This document shows, in pieces, positions 13,329 through 26,190 of a stretch of DNA of 64,000 bases. The stretch is from contig NC_079880.1 in assembly GCF_029227915.1 (NCBI RefSeq), forward strand, positions 932,001 to 996,000, written 5' to 3'. Position numbers and translations under genes: made by a program. This DNA is from Hydractinia symbiolongicarpus (lineage: Eukaryota > Cnidaria > Hydrozoa > Anthoathecata > Hydractiniidae). Under the pieces are notes generated by a model, which did no database searches, was not told the origin of the DNA, and was given only the letters and a program-made list of their open reading frames with translations. Within the stretch, counting starts at the first letter, position 1, and each line of letters starts with the position of its first letter.

Positions 13329-15060
13329 CTTTGGACTGTGACCTGATGAATGTGATTAATGAGACAATTGGACTCTAAGAAGTAACATTCATCTTAATTT
13401 GACATGATTGCCGGAACTCAGCGATTACACTGGGCGCTGTGGTAGCGCTTCATTTAAACATTTAGATAAATAAGTCATTCTTTACCGTGGGACCAATCCT
13501 TGCCGTTATCACGTGCTGTAGAAATAGCGACAGTTTCAAAAACTACATTTCATTGACTTTCTAACGGTATCAGTCCGTTTCAACTACAACAGTTGCGTCA
13601 CATATTCGTACCAACATGTATTTATTGATTGTTACCGATATTACTAAGTTGTATCGCTTTTAACAGTGAAACGATTGACTGTGGCACTTAATTGAACTGA
13701 TTTTGGACTATGACCTTATAATTGTGATAATTGAGACAATTGGACTCCAAGAAATAACATTGTTCTTAATTTGACATGATTGCCGGAACTCAGCGATTAC
13801 ACTGAGCGCTGGGGTAGCACTTAACTTAAAAATGTAGATAAATAAGTCATTTTGTACTGGGGGACCAATCCTAGCCGTTATTGCGCGCTGACGAATTAGC
13901 GACAGTTTCAAAATGTGCATTTCATTGACTTTCTAACGGTGTCAGTTCGCTTGAGTTACAACGGTTGCGTCACATATTCGTACCAGCATGTATTTAGCGA
14001 TACTTATCTGTTATTACTAGGTTGCATCGCTATTAACAGTGAAACGAATGAATGTGGGACTTAGTTGACCTAACTTTAGACTGTGAACTGATGAATGTGA
14101 TAAATAAGACAATTGGGCTCTAAGAAGTAACATTCATCTTAATTTGACATGAATGCCGAAACTCAGCGATTACACTGGGCGCTGTGGTAGCGCTTCATTT
14201 AAAAATGTCGATAAATAAGTCATTTTTACTGTGAGACCAATCCTAGCCGTCATCGCGCGCTGAAGAAATAGAGACAGTTTTAAAAAGTGCATTTCATTGA
14301 CTTTTTAACGGTGTCAGTTCGTTTGAGTTACAACGGTTGCGTCACATATTCGTACCAACATGTATTTAGCGATATTTATCTGTTATTACTAGGTTGCATC
14401 GCCTTTAACAGGGAAACAAATAAATGTGGGACTTCATTAAACTAACTTTGGACTGAGACCTGATGAATGTGATAAATAAGACAATTGGACTCTAAGAAGT
14501 AACATTCATCTTAATTTGACATGATTGCCGGAACTCAGCGATTACTCTGGGCGCTGTGGTTGCACTTCATTTGAAAATTTAAATAAATAAGTCATTTTTA
14601 CTGTGAGACCAATCCTAGCCGTTATCGTGCGCTGAAAAAATGGCGACAGTTTCAAAAACTACATTTCATTGACTTTCTAACGGTATCAATCCGCTTCAGT
14701 TACAACGGTTGCGTCACATATTCGTACCAACATGTATTTAGCGATATTTTTTTCACAGTACCAGGTTGCATCGCTTTTAACAGTGAAACGATTGACTTTG
14801 GGACTTAATTGAACTGATTTTGGACTGTGACCTTATAAATGTTATAAGTGAGAAAATTTGACTCCAAGAAGTAACATTCTTCTTAATTTGACATGATTGC
14901 CGGAAGTCAGCGATTACACTGGGCGCTGTGGTAGCGCTTCATTTAAAAATTTAGATAACTAAGTCAATTTTTATTGTGGGACCAATCCTAGCCCTTAGCG
15001 CGCGCTGAAGAAATAGAGACTGTTTCAAATACTACATTTCATTGATTTTCTAACGGTAGC
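12050..15060 (+). repeat. Segmental duplication within the array, copy 1 (partner 16870-19140)
   Basis: This multi-monomer stretch recurs downstream in the same order. The offset is 4830 at 12220/17050, 4457 at 13451/17908 and 4085 at 14751/18836. Each step is one monomer, so copy 1 holds two monomers that copy 2 lacks. Diagnostic shared variants are 'gtgggacttagttgaac', 'catttaaacatttagat' with 'caatccttgccgttatcac', and 'tttcacagta' where other copies read 'ttcatatta'. Confidence 0.82.
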
Positions 15061-15769
15061 AGTCCGTTTCAACTACAACAGTTGCGTCACATATTCGTAC
15101 CAACATGTATTTAGCGATATTTATCTGTTAATACTAGGTTGCATCGCTTTTAACAGTGAAACGAATGAATGTGGGACTAAATTGAACTGATTTTGGACTG
15201 TGACCTTATAAATGTTATAAGTGAGACAATTGAACTCCAAGAAATAACATTCTTCTTAATTTGACATGATTGCCGGAAGTCAGCGATTACACTGGGCGCT
15301 TTGGTAGCGCTTTATTTAAAAATTTAGATAAATAAGTCAATTTTTATTGTGGGACCAATCCTAGACCGTAGCGCGCGCTGAAGAAATAGAGACAGTTTCA
15401 AAAAGTGCATTTCATTGACTTTTTAACGGTGTCAGTTCGTTTGAGTTACAACGGTTGCGTCACATATTCGTACCAACATGTATTTAGCGATATTTATCTG
15501 TTATTACTAGGTTGCATCGCCTTTAACAGGGAAACGAATGAATGTGGGACTTCATTGAACTAACTTTGGACTGTGACCTGATGAATGTGATAAATAAGAC
15601 AATTGGACTCTAAGAAGTAACATTCATCTTAACTTGACATGATTGCCGGAACTCAGCGATTACACTGGGCGCTGTGGTAGCGCTTCATTTAAAATTTAGA
15701 TAAATAAGTCATTCTTTACCGTGCGACCAATCCTAGCCCTTATCGCGCGCTGAAGAAATAGCGACAGTT

Positions 15770-16870
15770 TCAAAAACTACATTTCATTTACTTTCTAAGG
15801 GTGTTAGTCCGTTTGAGTTACAACGGTTGGGTCAAATATTCGTATTAGCGATATTCTTCTGATATTACTAGGTTGCATCGCTTTTAGCAATGAAACGATT
15901 TACTGTGGGACTTAATTGAACTATCTTTGGACTGTGACCTGATAAATGTGATAAATGAGACATTTGGACTCCAAGAAATAACATTCTTCTTAATTTGACG
16001 TGATTGCCGGAACTCAGCGATTACACTGAGATCTGTGGTAGCGCTTCATTTGAAAATTTAAATAAATAAGTCATTTTTACTGTGAGACCAATCCTAGCCG
16101 TTATCGTGCGCTGAAGAAATGGCGACAGTTTCAAAAACTACATTTCATTGACTTTCTAACGGTATCAATCCGCTTCAGTTACAACGGTTGCGTCACATAT
16201 TCGTATCAACATCTATTTAGCGATATTTTTTCATATTACTAGGTTGCATCGCTTTTAACAGTGAAACGATTGACTGTGGGACTTAATTGAACTGATTTTG
16301 GACTGTGACCTTATAAATGTTATAAGTGAGACAATTTGACTCCAAGAAATAACATTCTTCTTAATTTCACATGATTGCCGGAAGTCAGCGATTACACTGG
16401 GCGCTGTGGTAGCGCTTCATTTAAAAATTTAGATAAATAAGTCAATTTTTATTTTGGGACCAATCCTAGCCCTTATCGCGCGCTGAAGAAAGAGAGAGGC
16501 AGTTTCAAATACTACATTTCATTGATTTTCTAACGGTATCAGACCGTTTCAACTACAACACTTGCGTTACATATTCGTACCAACATGTATTTAGTGATTG
16601 TTACCGATATTACTAAGTTGCATCGCTTTTAACAGTGAGACGATTGACTGTGGGACTTAATTGAACTGATTTTGGACTATGACCTTATAAATGTGATAAT
16701 TGAGACAATTGGTCTCCAAGAAATCACATTCTTCCTAATTTGACATGATTGCCGGAACTCAGCAATTACACTGAGCGCTGGGGTAGCACTTAATTTAAAA
16801 ATGTAGATAAATAAGTCATTTTGTACTGGGAACCAATCCTAGCCGTTATTGCGCGCTGACGAATTAGCGA
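15770..16870 (+). repeat. Dispersed copy of part of the 1474-bp 4-mer
   Basis: The 'gtcaaatattcgtattagcg' landmark recurs at 15831, followed by the same monomer order and private variants as 9466-10570 ('gagatctgtggtagcg', 'cagtgagacgattgac', 'caattggtctccaagaaatc'). The offset is about 6304. A 2-base addition ('agagagaggcagt', about 16500) distinguishes it. The unit has been copied beyond its tandem block, or intervening units were inserted or lost. Confidence 0.78.
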
Positions 16871-19140
16871 CAGTTTAAAAAAGTGCATTTCATTGATTTT
16901 CTAACGGTGTCAGTTCGTTTGAGTTACAACGGTTGCGTCACATATTCGTACCAACATGTATTTAGCGATATTTATCTGTTATTACTAGGTTGCATCGCTT
17001 TTAACAGTAAAACGAATGAATGTGGGACTTAGTTGAACTAACTTTGGACTGTGACCTGATGAATGTGATAAATAAGACAATTGGACTCTAAGAATTAACA
17101 TTCATCTTAATTTGACATGATTGCGGAACTCAGCGATTACACTGGGCGATGTGGTAGCGCTTCATATAAAAATTTAGATAAAAAAGTCATTTTTACCGTG
17201 GGACCAATCCTAGCCGTTATCGCGAGCTGAAGAAATAGCGACAGTTTCAAAAATTACATTTCATTTACTTTCTAAGGGTGTTAGTCCGTTTGAGTTAAAA
17301 TGGTTGGGTCACATATTCGTACCAACATGTATTTTGCCATATTTTTCTGATATTACTAGATTGCATGGGTTTTAACAATGAAACGATTGACTGTGGGACT
17401 TAATTGAACTAACTTTGGACTGTGACCTGATAAATGTGAGAAATGAGACAATTGGACTCAAAGAAATAACATTCTTCTTAATTTGACGTGATTGCCGGAC
17501 CTCAGCGATTACACTGGGCGCTGTGGTAGCGCTTCATTTAAAAATGTCGATAAATAAGTCATCTTTACTGTGGGACCAATCATAGCCGTTATCGCGCACT
17601 GAAGAAATAGCGCACTTTCAAGAACTACATTTCATTGACTTTCTAACGGTATCAATCCGCTTCAGTTACAACGGTTGCGTTACATATATTCGTACCAACA
17701 TGTATTTAGCGATATTTATCTGTTATTACTAGGTTGCATCGCTTTTAACAGTGAAACGATTGAATGTGGGACTTAATTGAACTAACTTTTGACTGTGACC
17801 TGATGAATGTGATTAATGAGACAATTGGACTCTAAGAAGTAACATTCATCTTAATTTGACATGATTGCCGGAACTCAGCGATTACACTGGGCGCTGTGGT
17901 AGCGCTTCATTTAAACATTTAGATAAATAAGTCATTCTTTACCGTGGGACCAATCCTTGCCGTTATCACGCGCTGTAGAAATAGCGACAGTTTCAAAAAC
18001 TACATTTCATTGACTTTCTAACGGTGTCAGTTCGTTTCAACTACAACAGTTGCGTCACATATTCGTACCAACATGTATTTATTGATTGTTACCGATATTA
18101 CTAAGTTGTATCGCTTTTAACAGTGAAACGATTGACTGTGGGACTTAATTGAACTGATTTTGGACTATGACCTTATAAATGTGATAATTGAGACAATTGG
18201 TCTCCTAGAAAGAACATTGTTCTTAATTTGTCATGATTGCCGGAACTCAGCGATTACACTGAGCGCTGGGGTAGCACTTAACTTTAAAATGTAGATAAAT
18301 AAGTCATTTTGTACTGGGGGACCAATCCTAGCCGTTATTGCGCGCTGACAAATTAGCGACAGTTTCAAAAAGTGCATTTCATTGACTTTCTAACGGTGTC
18401 AGTTCGTTTGAGTTACAACGGTTGCGTCACATATTAGTACCAACATGTATTTAGCGATACTTATCTGTTATTACTAGGTTGCATCGCTTTTAACAGTGAA
18501 ACGAATGAATGTGGGACTTAGTTGACCTAACTTTAGACTGTGAACGGATGATTGTGATAAATAAGACAATTGAGCTCTAAGAAGTAACATTCATCTTAAT
18601 TAGACATGATTGCCGAAACTCAGCGATTACACTGGGCGCTGCGGTAGCGCTTCATTTGAAAATTTAAATAAATAAGTCATTTTTACTGTGAGACCAATCC
18701 TAGCCGTTATCGTGCGCTGAAGAAATGGCGACAGTTTCAAAAACTACATTTCATTGACTTTCTAACGGTATCAATCCGCTTCAGTTACAACGGTTGCGTC
18801 ACATATTCGTACCAACATGTATTTAGCGATATTTTTTTCACAGTACTAGGTTGCATCGCTTTTAACAGTGAAACGATTGACTGTGGGACTTAATTGAACT
18901 GATTTTGGACTGTGACCTTATAAATGTTATAAGTGAGAAAATTTGACTCCAAGAAGTAACATTCTTCTTAATTTGACATGATTGCCGGAAATCAGCGATT
19001 ACACTGGGCGCTGTGGTAGCGCTTCATTTAAAAATTTAGATAAGTAAGTCAATTTTTATTGTGGGACCAATCCTAGCCCTTAGCGCGCGCTAAAGAAATA
19101 GAGACAGTTTCAAATACTACATTTCATTGATTTTCTAACG
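16870..19140 (+). repeat. Segmental duplication within the array, copy 2 (partner 12050-15060)
   Basis: Matches 12050-15060 in order but lacks two monomers: the one equivalent to about 13000-13370 and the one equivalent to about 14150-14550. Around 18541-18700 the sequence passes from the type 'gaactgatg...gccgaaactcag' straight into 'catttgaaaatttaaataaat', which in copy 1 lie in different monomers. That makes this monomer a hybrid formed by unequal exchange. Confidence 0.8.
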
Positions 19141-19640
19141 GTATCAGTCCGTTTCAACTACAACAGTTGCGTCACATATTCGTACCAACATGTATTTAGT
19201 GATTGTTACCGATATTACTAAGTTGTATCGCTTTTAACAGTGAAACGATTGACTGTGGGACTTAATTGAACTGATTTTGGATTATGACCTTATAAATGTG
19301 ATAATTGAGACAATTGGACTCCAAGAAATCACATTCTTCTTAATTTGACATGATTGCCGGAACTCAGCGATTACACTGGGTTTACGCTTCATTTAAAAAT
19401 TTAGATAAATAAGTCATTCTTTACCGTGGGACCAATCCTAGCCGTTATCGCGAGCTGAAGAAATAGCGACAGTTTCAAAAACTACATTTCATTTACCTTC
19501 TAACGGTGTCAGTTCGTTTGAGTTACAACGGTTGCGTCACATATTCGTACCAACATGTATTTAGCGATATTTATCTGTTATTACTAGGTTGCATCGCTTT
19601 TAACAGTGAAACGAATGAATGTGGGACTTAATTGAACTAA
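19141..19640 (+). repeat. Mixed satellite monomers, one with a deletion in the hairpin
   Basis: Ordinary satellite. At 19371-19390 the text reads 'ttacactgggtttacgcttc', where other monomers read 'acactgggcgctgtggtagcgcttc'. Seven bases are gone and others changed, which removes the inverted repeat. It is the only large lesion of that motif I noticed. Confidence 0.8.
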
Positions 19641-19649
19641 CTTTGGACT

Positions 19650-21000
19650 GTGACCTGATGAATGTGATAAATAAGACAATTGGACTCTAAGAAGTAACAT
19701 TCATCTTAATTTGACATGATTGCCGGAACTCAGCGATTACACTGGGCGCTGTGGTAGCGCTTCATTTAAAATTTAGATAAATAAGTCATTCTTTACCGTG
19801 GGACCAATCCTAGCCCTTATCGCGCGCTGAAGAAATAGCGACAGTTTCAAAAACTACATTTCATTGACTTTCTAACGGTGTCAGTCCGTTTGAGTTACAA
19901 CGGTTGGGTCACATATTCGTATTAGCGATATTCTTCTGATATTACTAGGTTGCATCGCTTTTAACAATGAAACGATTTACTGTAGAACTTAATTGAACTA
20001 CCTTTGGACTGTGACCTGATAAATGTGATAAATGAGACATTTGGACTCCACGAAATAACATTCTTTTTAATTTGACGTGATTGCCGGAACTCAGCGATTA
20101 CACTGGGCGCTGTGGTAGCGCTTCATTTGAAAATTTAAATAAATAAGTCATTTTTACTGTGAGACCAATCCTAGCCGTTATCGTGCGCTGAAGAAATGGC
20201 GACAGTTTCAAAAACTACATTTCATTTACCTTCTAAGGGTGTCAGTCCGTTTGAGTTACAACGGTTGGGTCACATATTCGTATTAGCGATATTCTTCTGA
20301 TATTACTAGGTTGCATCGCTTTTAACAATGAAACGATTTACTGTAGAACTTAATTGAACTACCTTCGGACTGTGACCTGATAAATGTGATAAATGAGACA
20401 TTTGGACTCCACGAAATAACATTCTTTTTAATTTGACGTGATTGCCGGAACTCAGCGATTACACTGGGCGCTGTGGTAGCGCTTCATTTGAAAATTTAAA
20501 TAAATAAGTCATTTTTACTGTGAGACCAATCCTAGCCGTTATCGTGCGCTGAAGAAATGGCGACAGTTTCAAAAACTACATTTCATTAACCTTCTAAGGG
20601 TGTCAGTCCGTTTGAGTTACAACGGTTGGGTCACATATTCGTATTAGCAATATTCTTCTGATATTACTAGGTTGCATCGCTTTTAACAATGAAACGATTT
20701 ACTGTAGGACTTAATTGAACTACCTTTGGACTGTGACCTGATAAATGTGATAAATGAGACATTTGGACTCCAAGAAATAACATTCTTCTTAATTTGACGT
20801 AATTGCCGGAACTCAGCGATTACACTGGGCGCTGTGGTAGCGCTTCATTTGAAAATTTAAATAAATAAGTCATTTTTACTGTGAGACCAATCCTAGCCGT
20901 TATCGTGCGCTGAAGAAATGGCGACGGTTTCAAAAACTACATTTCATTGACTTTCTAACGGTATCAATCCGCTTCAGTTACAACGGTTGCGTCACATATT
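19650..21000 (+). repeat. Run of 361-bp monomers
   Basis: Anchors at 20010, 20371 and 20732 are spaced exactly 361. Each unit has the 11-base deletion ('cgtattagcg', or 'cgtattagcaat' in the last) in one half and the 'gtgagaccaatcc...gaagaaatggcgacag' version in the other. Private variants 'gtagaacttaattgaactacc' and 'ccacgaaataacattcttttt' are shared by the first two. In the duplicate at 26295-26656 this run has one unit fewer. Confidence 0.85.
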
Positions 21001-24000
21001 CGTACCAACATGCATTTAGCGATATTTTTTTCATATTACTAGGTTGCATCGCTTTTAACAGTGAAACGATTGACTGTGGGACTTACTTGAACTGATTTTG
21101 GACTATGACCTTATAAATGTGATAATTGAAACAATTGGACTCCAAGAAATCACATTCTTCTTAATTTGACATGATTGCCGGAACTCAGCGATTACACTGA
21201 GCGCTGGGGTAGCACTTAATTTAGAAATGTAGATAAATAAGTCATTTTGTACTGGGGAACCAATCCTAGCCATTATTGCGCGCTGACGAATTAAGCGACA
21301 GTTTAAATAAGTGCAATTCATTGACTTTCTAACGGTGTCAGTTCGTTTGAGTTACAACGGTTGCGTCACATATTCGTACCAACATGTATTTAGCGATATT
21401 TATCTGTTATTACTAGGTTGCATCGCTTTTAACAGTAAAACGAATGAATGTGGGACTTAGTTGAACTAACTTTGGACTGTGACCTGATGAATGTGATGAA
21501 TAAGACAATTGAACTCTAAGAAGTAACATTCATCTTAATTTGACATGATTGCAGAACTCAGCGATTACACTGGGCGATGTGGTAGCGCTTCATTTAAAAA
21601 TGTAGATAAATAAGTCGTCTTTACTGTGGGACCAATCATAGCCGTTATCACGCACTGAAAAAAATAGCGCACTTTCAAAAACTACATTTCATTGACTTTC
21701 TAACGGTATCAATCCGCTTCAGTTACATCGGTTGCGTCACATATATTCGTACCAACATGTATTTAGCGATATTTATCTGTTATTACTAGGTTGCATCGCT
21801 TTTAACAATGAAACGATTGAATGTGGGACTTAATTGAACTAACTTTGGACTGTGACCTGATGAATGTGATTAATGAGACAATTGGACTCCAAGAAATAAC
21901 ATTCATCTTAATTTGACATGATTGCCGGAACTCAGCGATTACACTGGGCGCTGGGGTAGCACTTAATTTAAAAATGTAGATAAATAAGTCATTTTTTACT
22001 GGGGGACCAATCCTAGCCGTTATTGCGCGCTGGCGATTTAGCGACAGTTTCAAAAAGTGCATTTCATTGACTTTCTAACGGTGTCAGTTTGTTTGAGTTA
22101 CAACGGTTGCGTCACATATTCGTACCAACATGTATTTAGCGATATTTATCTGTTATTACTAGGTTCCATCGCTTTTAACAGTGAAACGATTTACTGTGGG
22201 ACTTAATTGAACTACTTTTGGACTGTGACCTGAAAAATGTGATAAACAAGACATTTGGACTCCAAGAAATGACATTCTTCTTAATTTGACGTGATTGCCG
22301 GAACTCAGCGATTACACAGGGCGCTGTGGTAGCGCTTCATTTCAAAATTTAAATAAATAAGTCATTTTTACTGTGAGACCAATCCTAGCCGTTATCTTGC
22401 GCTGAAGAAAGGGCGACAGTTTCAAAAACTACATTTCATTGACTTTCTAACGGTATCATTCCTCTTCAGTTACAACGGTTGCGTCACATATTCGTACCAA
22501 CATGTATTTAGCGATATTTTTTTCATATTACTAGGTTGCATCGCTTTTAACAGTGAAACGATTGACTGTGGGACTTGAACTGATTTTGGACTGTGACCTT
22601 ATAAATGTTATAAGTGAGACAATTTGACTCCAAGAAATAACATTCTTCTTAATTTCACATGATTGCCGGAAGTCAGCGATTACACTGGGCGCTGTGGTAG
22701 CGCTTCATTTAAAAATTTAGATAAATAAGTCAATTTTTATTGTGGGACCAATCCTAGACCGTAGCGCGCGCTGAAGAAATAGAGACAGTTTCAAAAAGTG
22801 CATTTGATTGACTTTCTAACGGTGTCAGTCCGTTTGAGTTACAACGGTTGGGTCACATATTCGTATTAGCGATATTCTTCTGATATTACTAGGTTGCATC
22901 GCTTTTAGCAATGAAACGATTTACTGTGGGACTTAATTGAACTATCTTTGGACTGTGACCTGATAAATGTGATAAATGAGACATTTGGACTCCAATAAAT
23001 AACATTCTTCTTAATTTGACGTGATTGCCGGAACTCAGCGATTACACTGAGATCTGTGGTAGCGCTTCATTTGAAAATTTAAATAAATAAGTCATTTTTA
23101 CTGTGAGACCAATCCTAGCCGTTATCGTGCGCTGAAGAAATGGCAACAGTTTCAAAAACTACATTTCATTGACTTTCTAACGGTATTAATCCGCTTCAGT
23201 TACAACGGTTGCGTCACATATTCGTACCAACATGTATTTAGCGATATTTTTTTCATATTACTAGGTTGCATCGCTTTTAACAGTGAAACGATTGACTGTG
23301 GGACTTAATTGAACTGATTTTGGACTGTGACCTTATAAATGTTATAAGTGAGACAATGTGACTCCAAGAAATAACATTCTTCTTAATTTCACATGATTGC
23401 CGGAAGTCAGCGATTACACTGGGCGCTGTGGTAGCGCTTCATTTAAAAATTTAGATAAATAAGTCAATTTTTATTGTGGGACCAATCCTAGCCCTTAGCG
23501 CGCGCTGTAGAAATAGAGACAGTTTCAAATACTACATTTCATTGATTTTCTAACGGTATCAGACCGTTTCAACTACAACACTTGCGTCACATATTCGTAC
23601 CACTATGTATTTAGGGATATTTATCTGTTATTACTAGGTTGCATCGCTTTTAACAGTAAAACGAATGAATGTGGGACTTAGTTGAACTAACTTTGGACTG
23701 TGACCTGATGAATGTGATAAATAAGACAATTGAACTCTAAGAAGTAACATTCATCTTAATTTGCCATGATTGCGGAACTCAGCGATTACACTGGGCGATG
23801 TGGTAGCGCTTCATATAAAAATTTAGATAAATAAGTCATTTTTACCGTGGGACCAATCCTAGCCGTTATCGCGAGCTGAAGAAATAGCGACAGTTTCAAA
23901 AACTACATTTCATTTACTTTCTAAGGGTGTTAGTCCGTTTGAGTTAAAATGGTTGGGTCACATATTCGTACCAACATGTATTTTGCCATATTTTTCTGAT

Positions 24001-26190
24001 ATTACTGGATTGTATCGGTTTTAACAATGAAACGATTGACTGTGGGACTTAATTGAACTAACTTTGGACTGTGACCTGATAAATGTGAGAAATGAGACAA
24101 TTGGACTCCAAGAAATAACATTCTTCTTAATTTGACGTGATTGCCGGACCTCAGCAATTACATTGGGCGCTGTGGTAACGCTTCATTTCAAAATGTAGAT
24201 AAATAAGTCATCTTTACTGTGGAACCAATCATAGCCGTTATCGCGCACTGAAGAAATAGCGCACTTTCAAGAACTACATTTCATTGACTTTCTAACGGTA
24301 TCAATCCGCTTCAGTTACAACGGTTGCGTCACATATATTCGTACCAACATGTATTTAGCGATATTTATCTGTTATTACTAGGTTGCATCGCTTTTAACAG
24401 AGAAACGATTGAATGTAGGACTTAATTGAACTAACTTTGGACTCTGACCTGATGAATGTGATAATTGAGACAATTGGTCTCCAAGAAATCACATTCTTCT
24501 TAATTTTATATGATTGCCGGAACTCAGCAATTACACTGAGCGCTGGGGTAGCACTTAATTTAAAAATGTAGATAAATAAGTCATTTTGTACTGGGGAACC
24601 AATCCTAGCCGTTATTGCGCGCTGACGAGTTAGCGACAGTTTAAAAAAGTGCATTTCATTGACTTTCTAACGGTGTCAGTTCGTTTGAGTTACAACGGTT
24701 GCGTCACATATTCGTACCAACATCTATTTAGCGATATTTATCTGTTATTACTAGGTTGCATCGCTTTTAACAGTAAAACGAATGAATGTGGGACTTAGTT
24801 GAACTAACTTTGGACTGTGACCTGATGAATGTGATAAATAAGACAATTGAACTCTAAGAAGTAACATTCATCTTAATTTGCCATGATTGCGGAACTCAGC
24901 GATTACACTGGGCGATGTGGTAGCGCTTCATATAAAAATTTAGATAAATAAGTCATTTTTACCGTGGGACCAATCCTAGCCGTTATCGCGAGCTGAAGAA
25001 ATAGCGACAGTTTCAAAAACTACATTTCATTTACTTTCTAAGGGTGTTAGTCCGTTTGAGTTAAAATGGTTGGGTCACATATTCGTACCAACATGTATTT
25101 TGCCATATTTTTCTGATATTACTGGATTGTATCGGTTTTAACAATGAAACGATTGACTGTGGGACTTAATTGAACTAACTTTGGACTGTGACCTGATAAA
25201 TGTGAGAAATGAGACAATTGGACTCCAAGAAATAACATTCTTCTTAATTTGACGTGATTGCCGGACCTCAGCAATTACATTGGGCGCTGTGGTAACGCTT
25301 CATTTCAAAATGTAGATAAATAAGTCATCTTTACTGTGGAACCAATCATAGCCGTTATCGCGCACTGAAGAAATAGCGCACTTTCAAGAACTACATTTCA
25401 TTGACTTTCTAACGGTATCAATCCGCTTCAGTTACAACGGTTGCGTCACATATATTCGTACCAACATGTATTTAGCGATATTTATCTGTTATTACTAGGT
25501 TGCATCGCTTTTAACAGTGAAACGATTGAATGTAGGACTTAATTGAACTAACTTTGGACTGTGACCTGATGAATGTGAGTAATGAGACAATTGGACTCCA
25601 AGAAATAACATTCATCTTAATTTGACATGATTGCCGGAACTCAGCGATTACACTGGGCGCTGGGGTAGCACTTAATTTAAAAATGTAGATAAATAAGTCA
25701 TTGTGTACTGGGGGACCAATCCTAGCCGTTATTGCGCGCTGGCGATTTAGCGACAGTTTTAAAAAGTGCCTTTCATTGACTTTCTAACGGTGTCAGTTCG
25801 TTTGAGTTACAACGGTTGCGTCACATATTCGTACCAACATGTATTTAGCGATATTTATCTGTTATTACTAGGTTGCATCGCTTTTAACAGTGAAACGAAT
25901 GAATGTGGGACTTAATTGAACTAACTTTGGACTGTGACATGATGAATGTGATAAATAAGACAATTGGACTCTAAGAAGTTACATTCATCTTAATTTGACA
26001 TGATTGCCGGAACTCAGCGATTACACTGGGCGCTGTGGTAGCGCTTCATTTAAAAATTTAGATAAATAAGTCATTCTTTACCGTGGGACCAATCCTAGCC
26101 GTTATCGCGAGCTGAAGAAACAGCGACAGTTTCAAAAACTACATTTCATTTACTTTCTAAGGGTGACAGTCCGTGTGAGTTACAATGGTT
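20230..26190 (+). repeat. About 6-kb multi-monomer duplication, copy 1 (partner 26154-31370)
   Basis: This order of monomers recurs directly downstream. The offset is 5924 from about 20230 to 21590, 6295 (5924 + 371) from about 21600 to 23600, and 5179 from about 25200 to 26190. Shared private changes include 'gacttgaactgattttgg' with a 4-base loss (about 22572 and 28869), 'aagggcgacagtttc' (about 22408 and 28705), 'agtgcaattcattg' (21310 and 27234) and 'ctaagaagttacattc' (25972 and 31151). Copy 1 lacks one monomer at about 21600 and has an extra 3-mer at 23600-25560. Confidence 0.85.
23600..25560 (+). repeat. Higher-order repeat: 3-mer, 1117 bp, tandem pair
   Basis: Anchors at 23699 and 24816 are 1117 bases apart, and the following monomers match nearly base for base. 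Shared private changes are 'ttgccatgattgcgg', 'ttactggattgtatcggt', 'cagcaattacattgggc', 'ggtaacgcttcatttcaaa' and 'actgtggaaccaatc'. The corresponding place in the downstream 6-kb copy (about 29895-30400) has no such pair. The expansion therefore happened after the 6-kb duplication, or was lost from the other copy. Confidence 0.85.
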
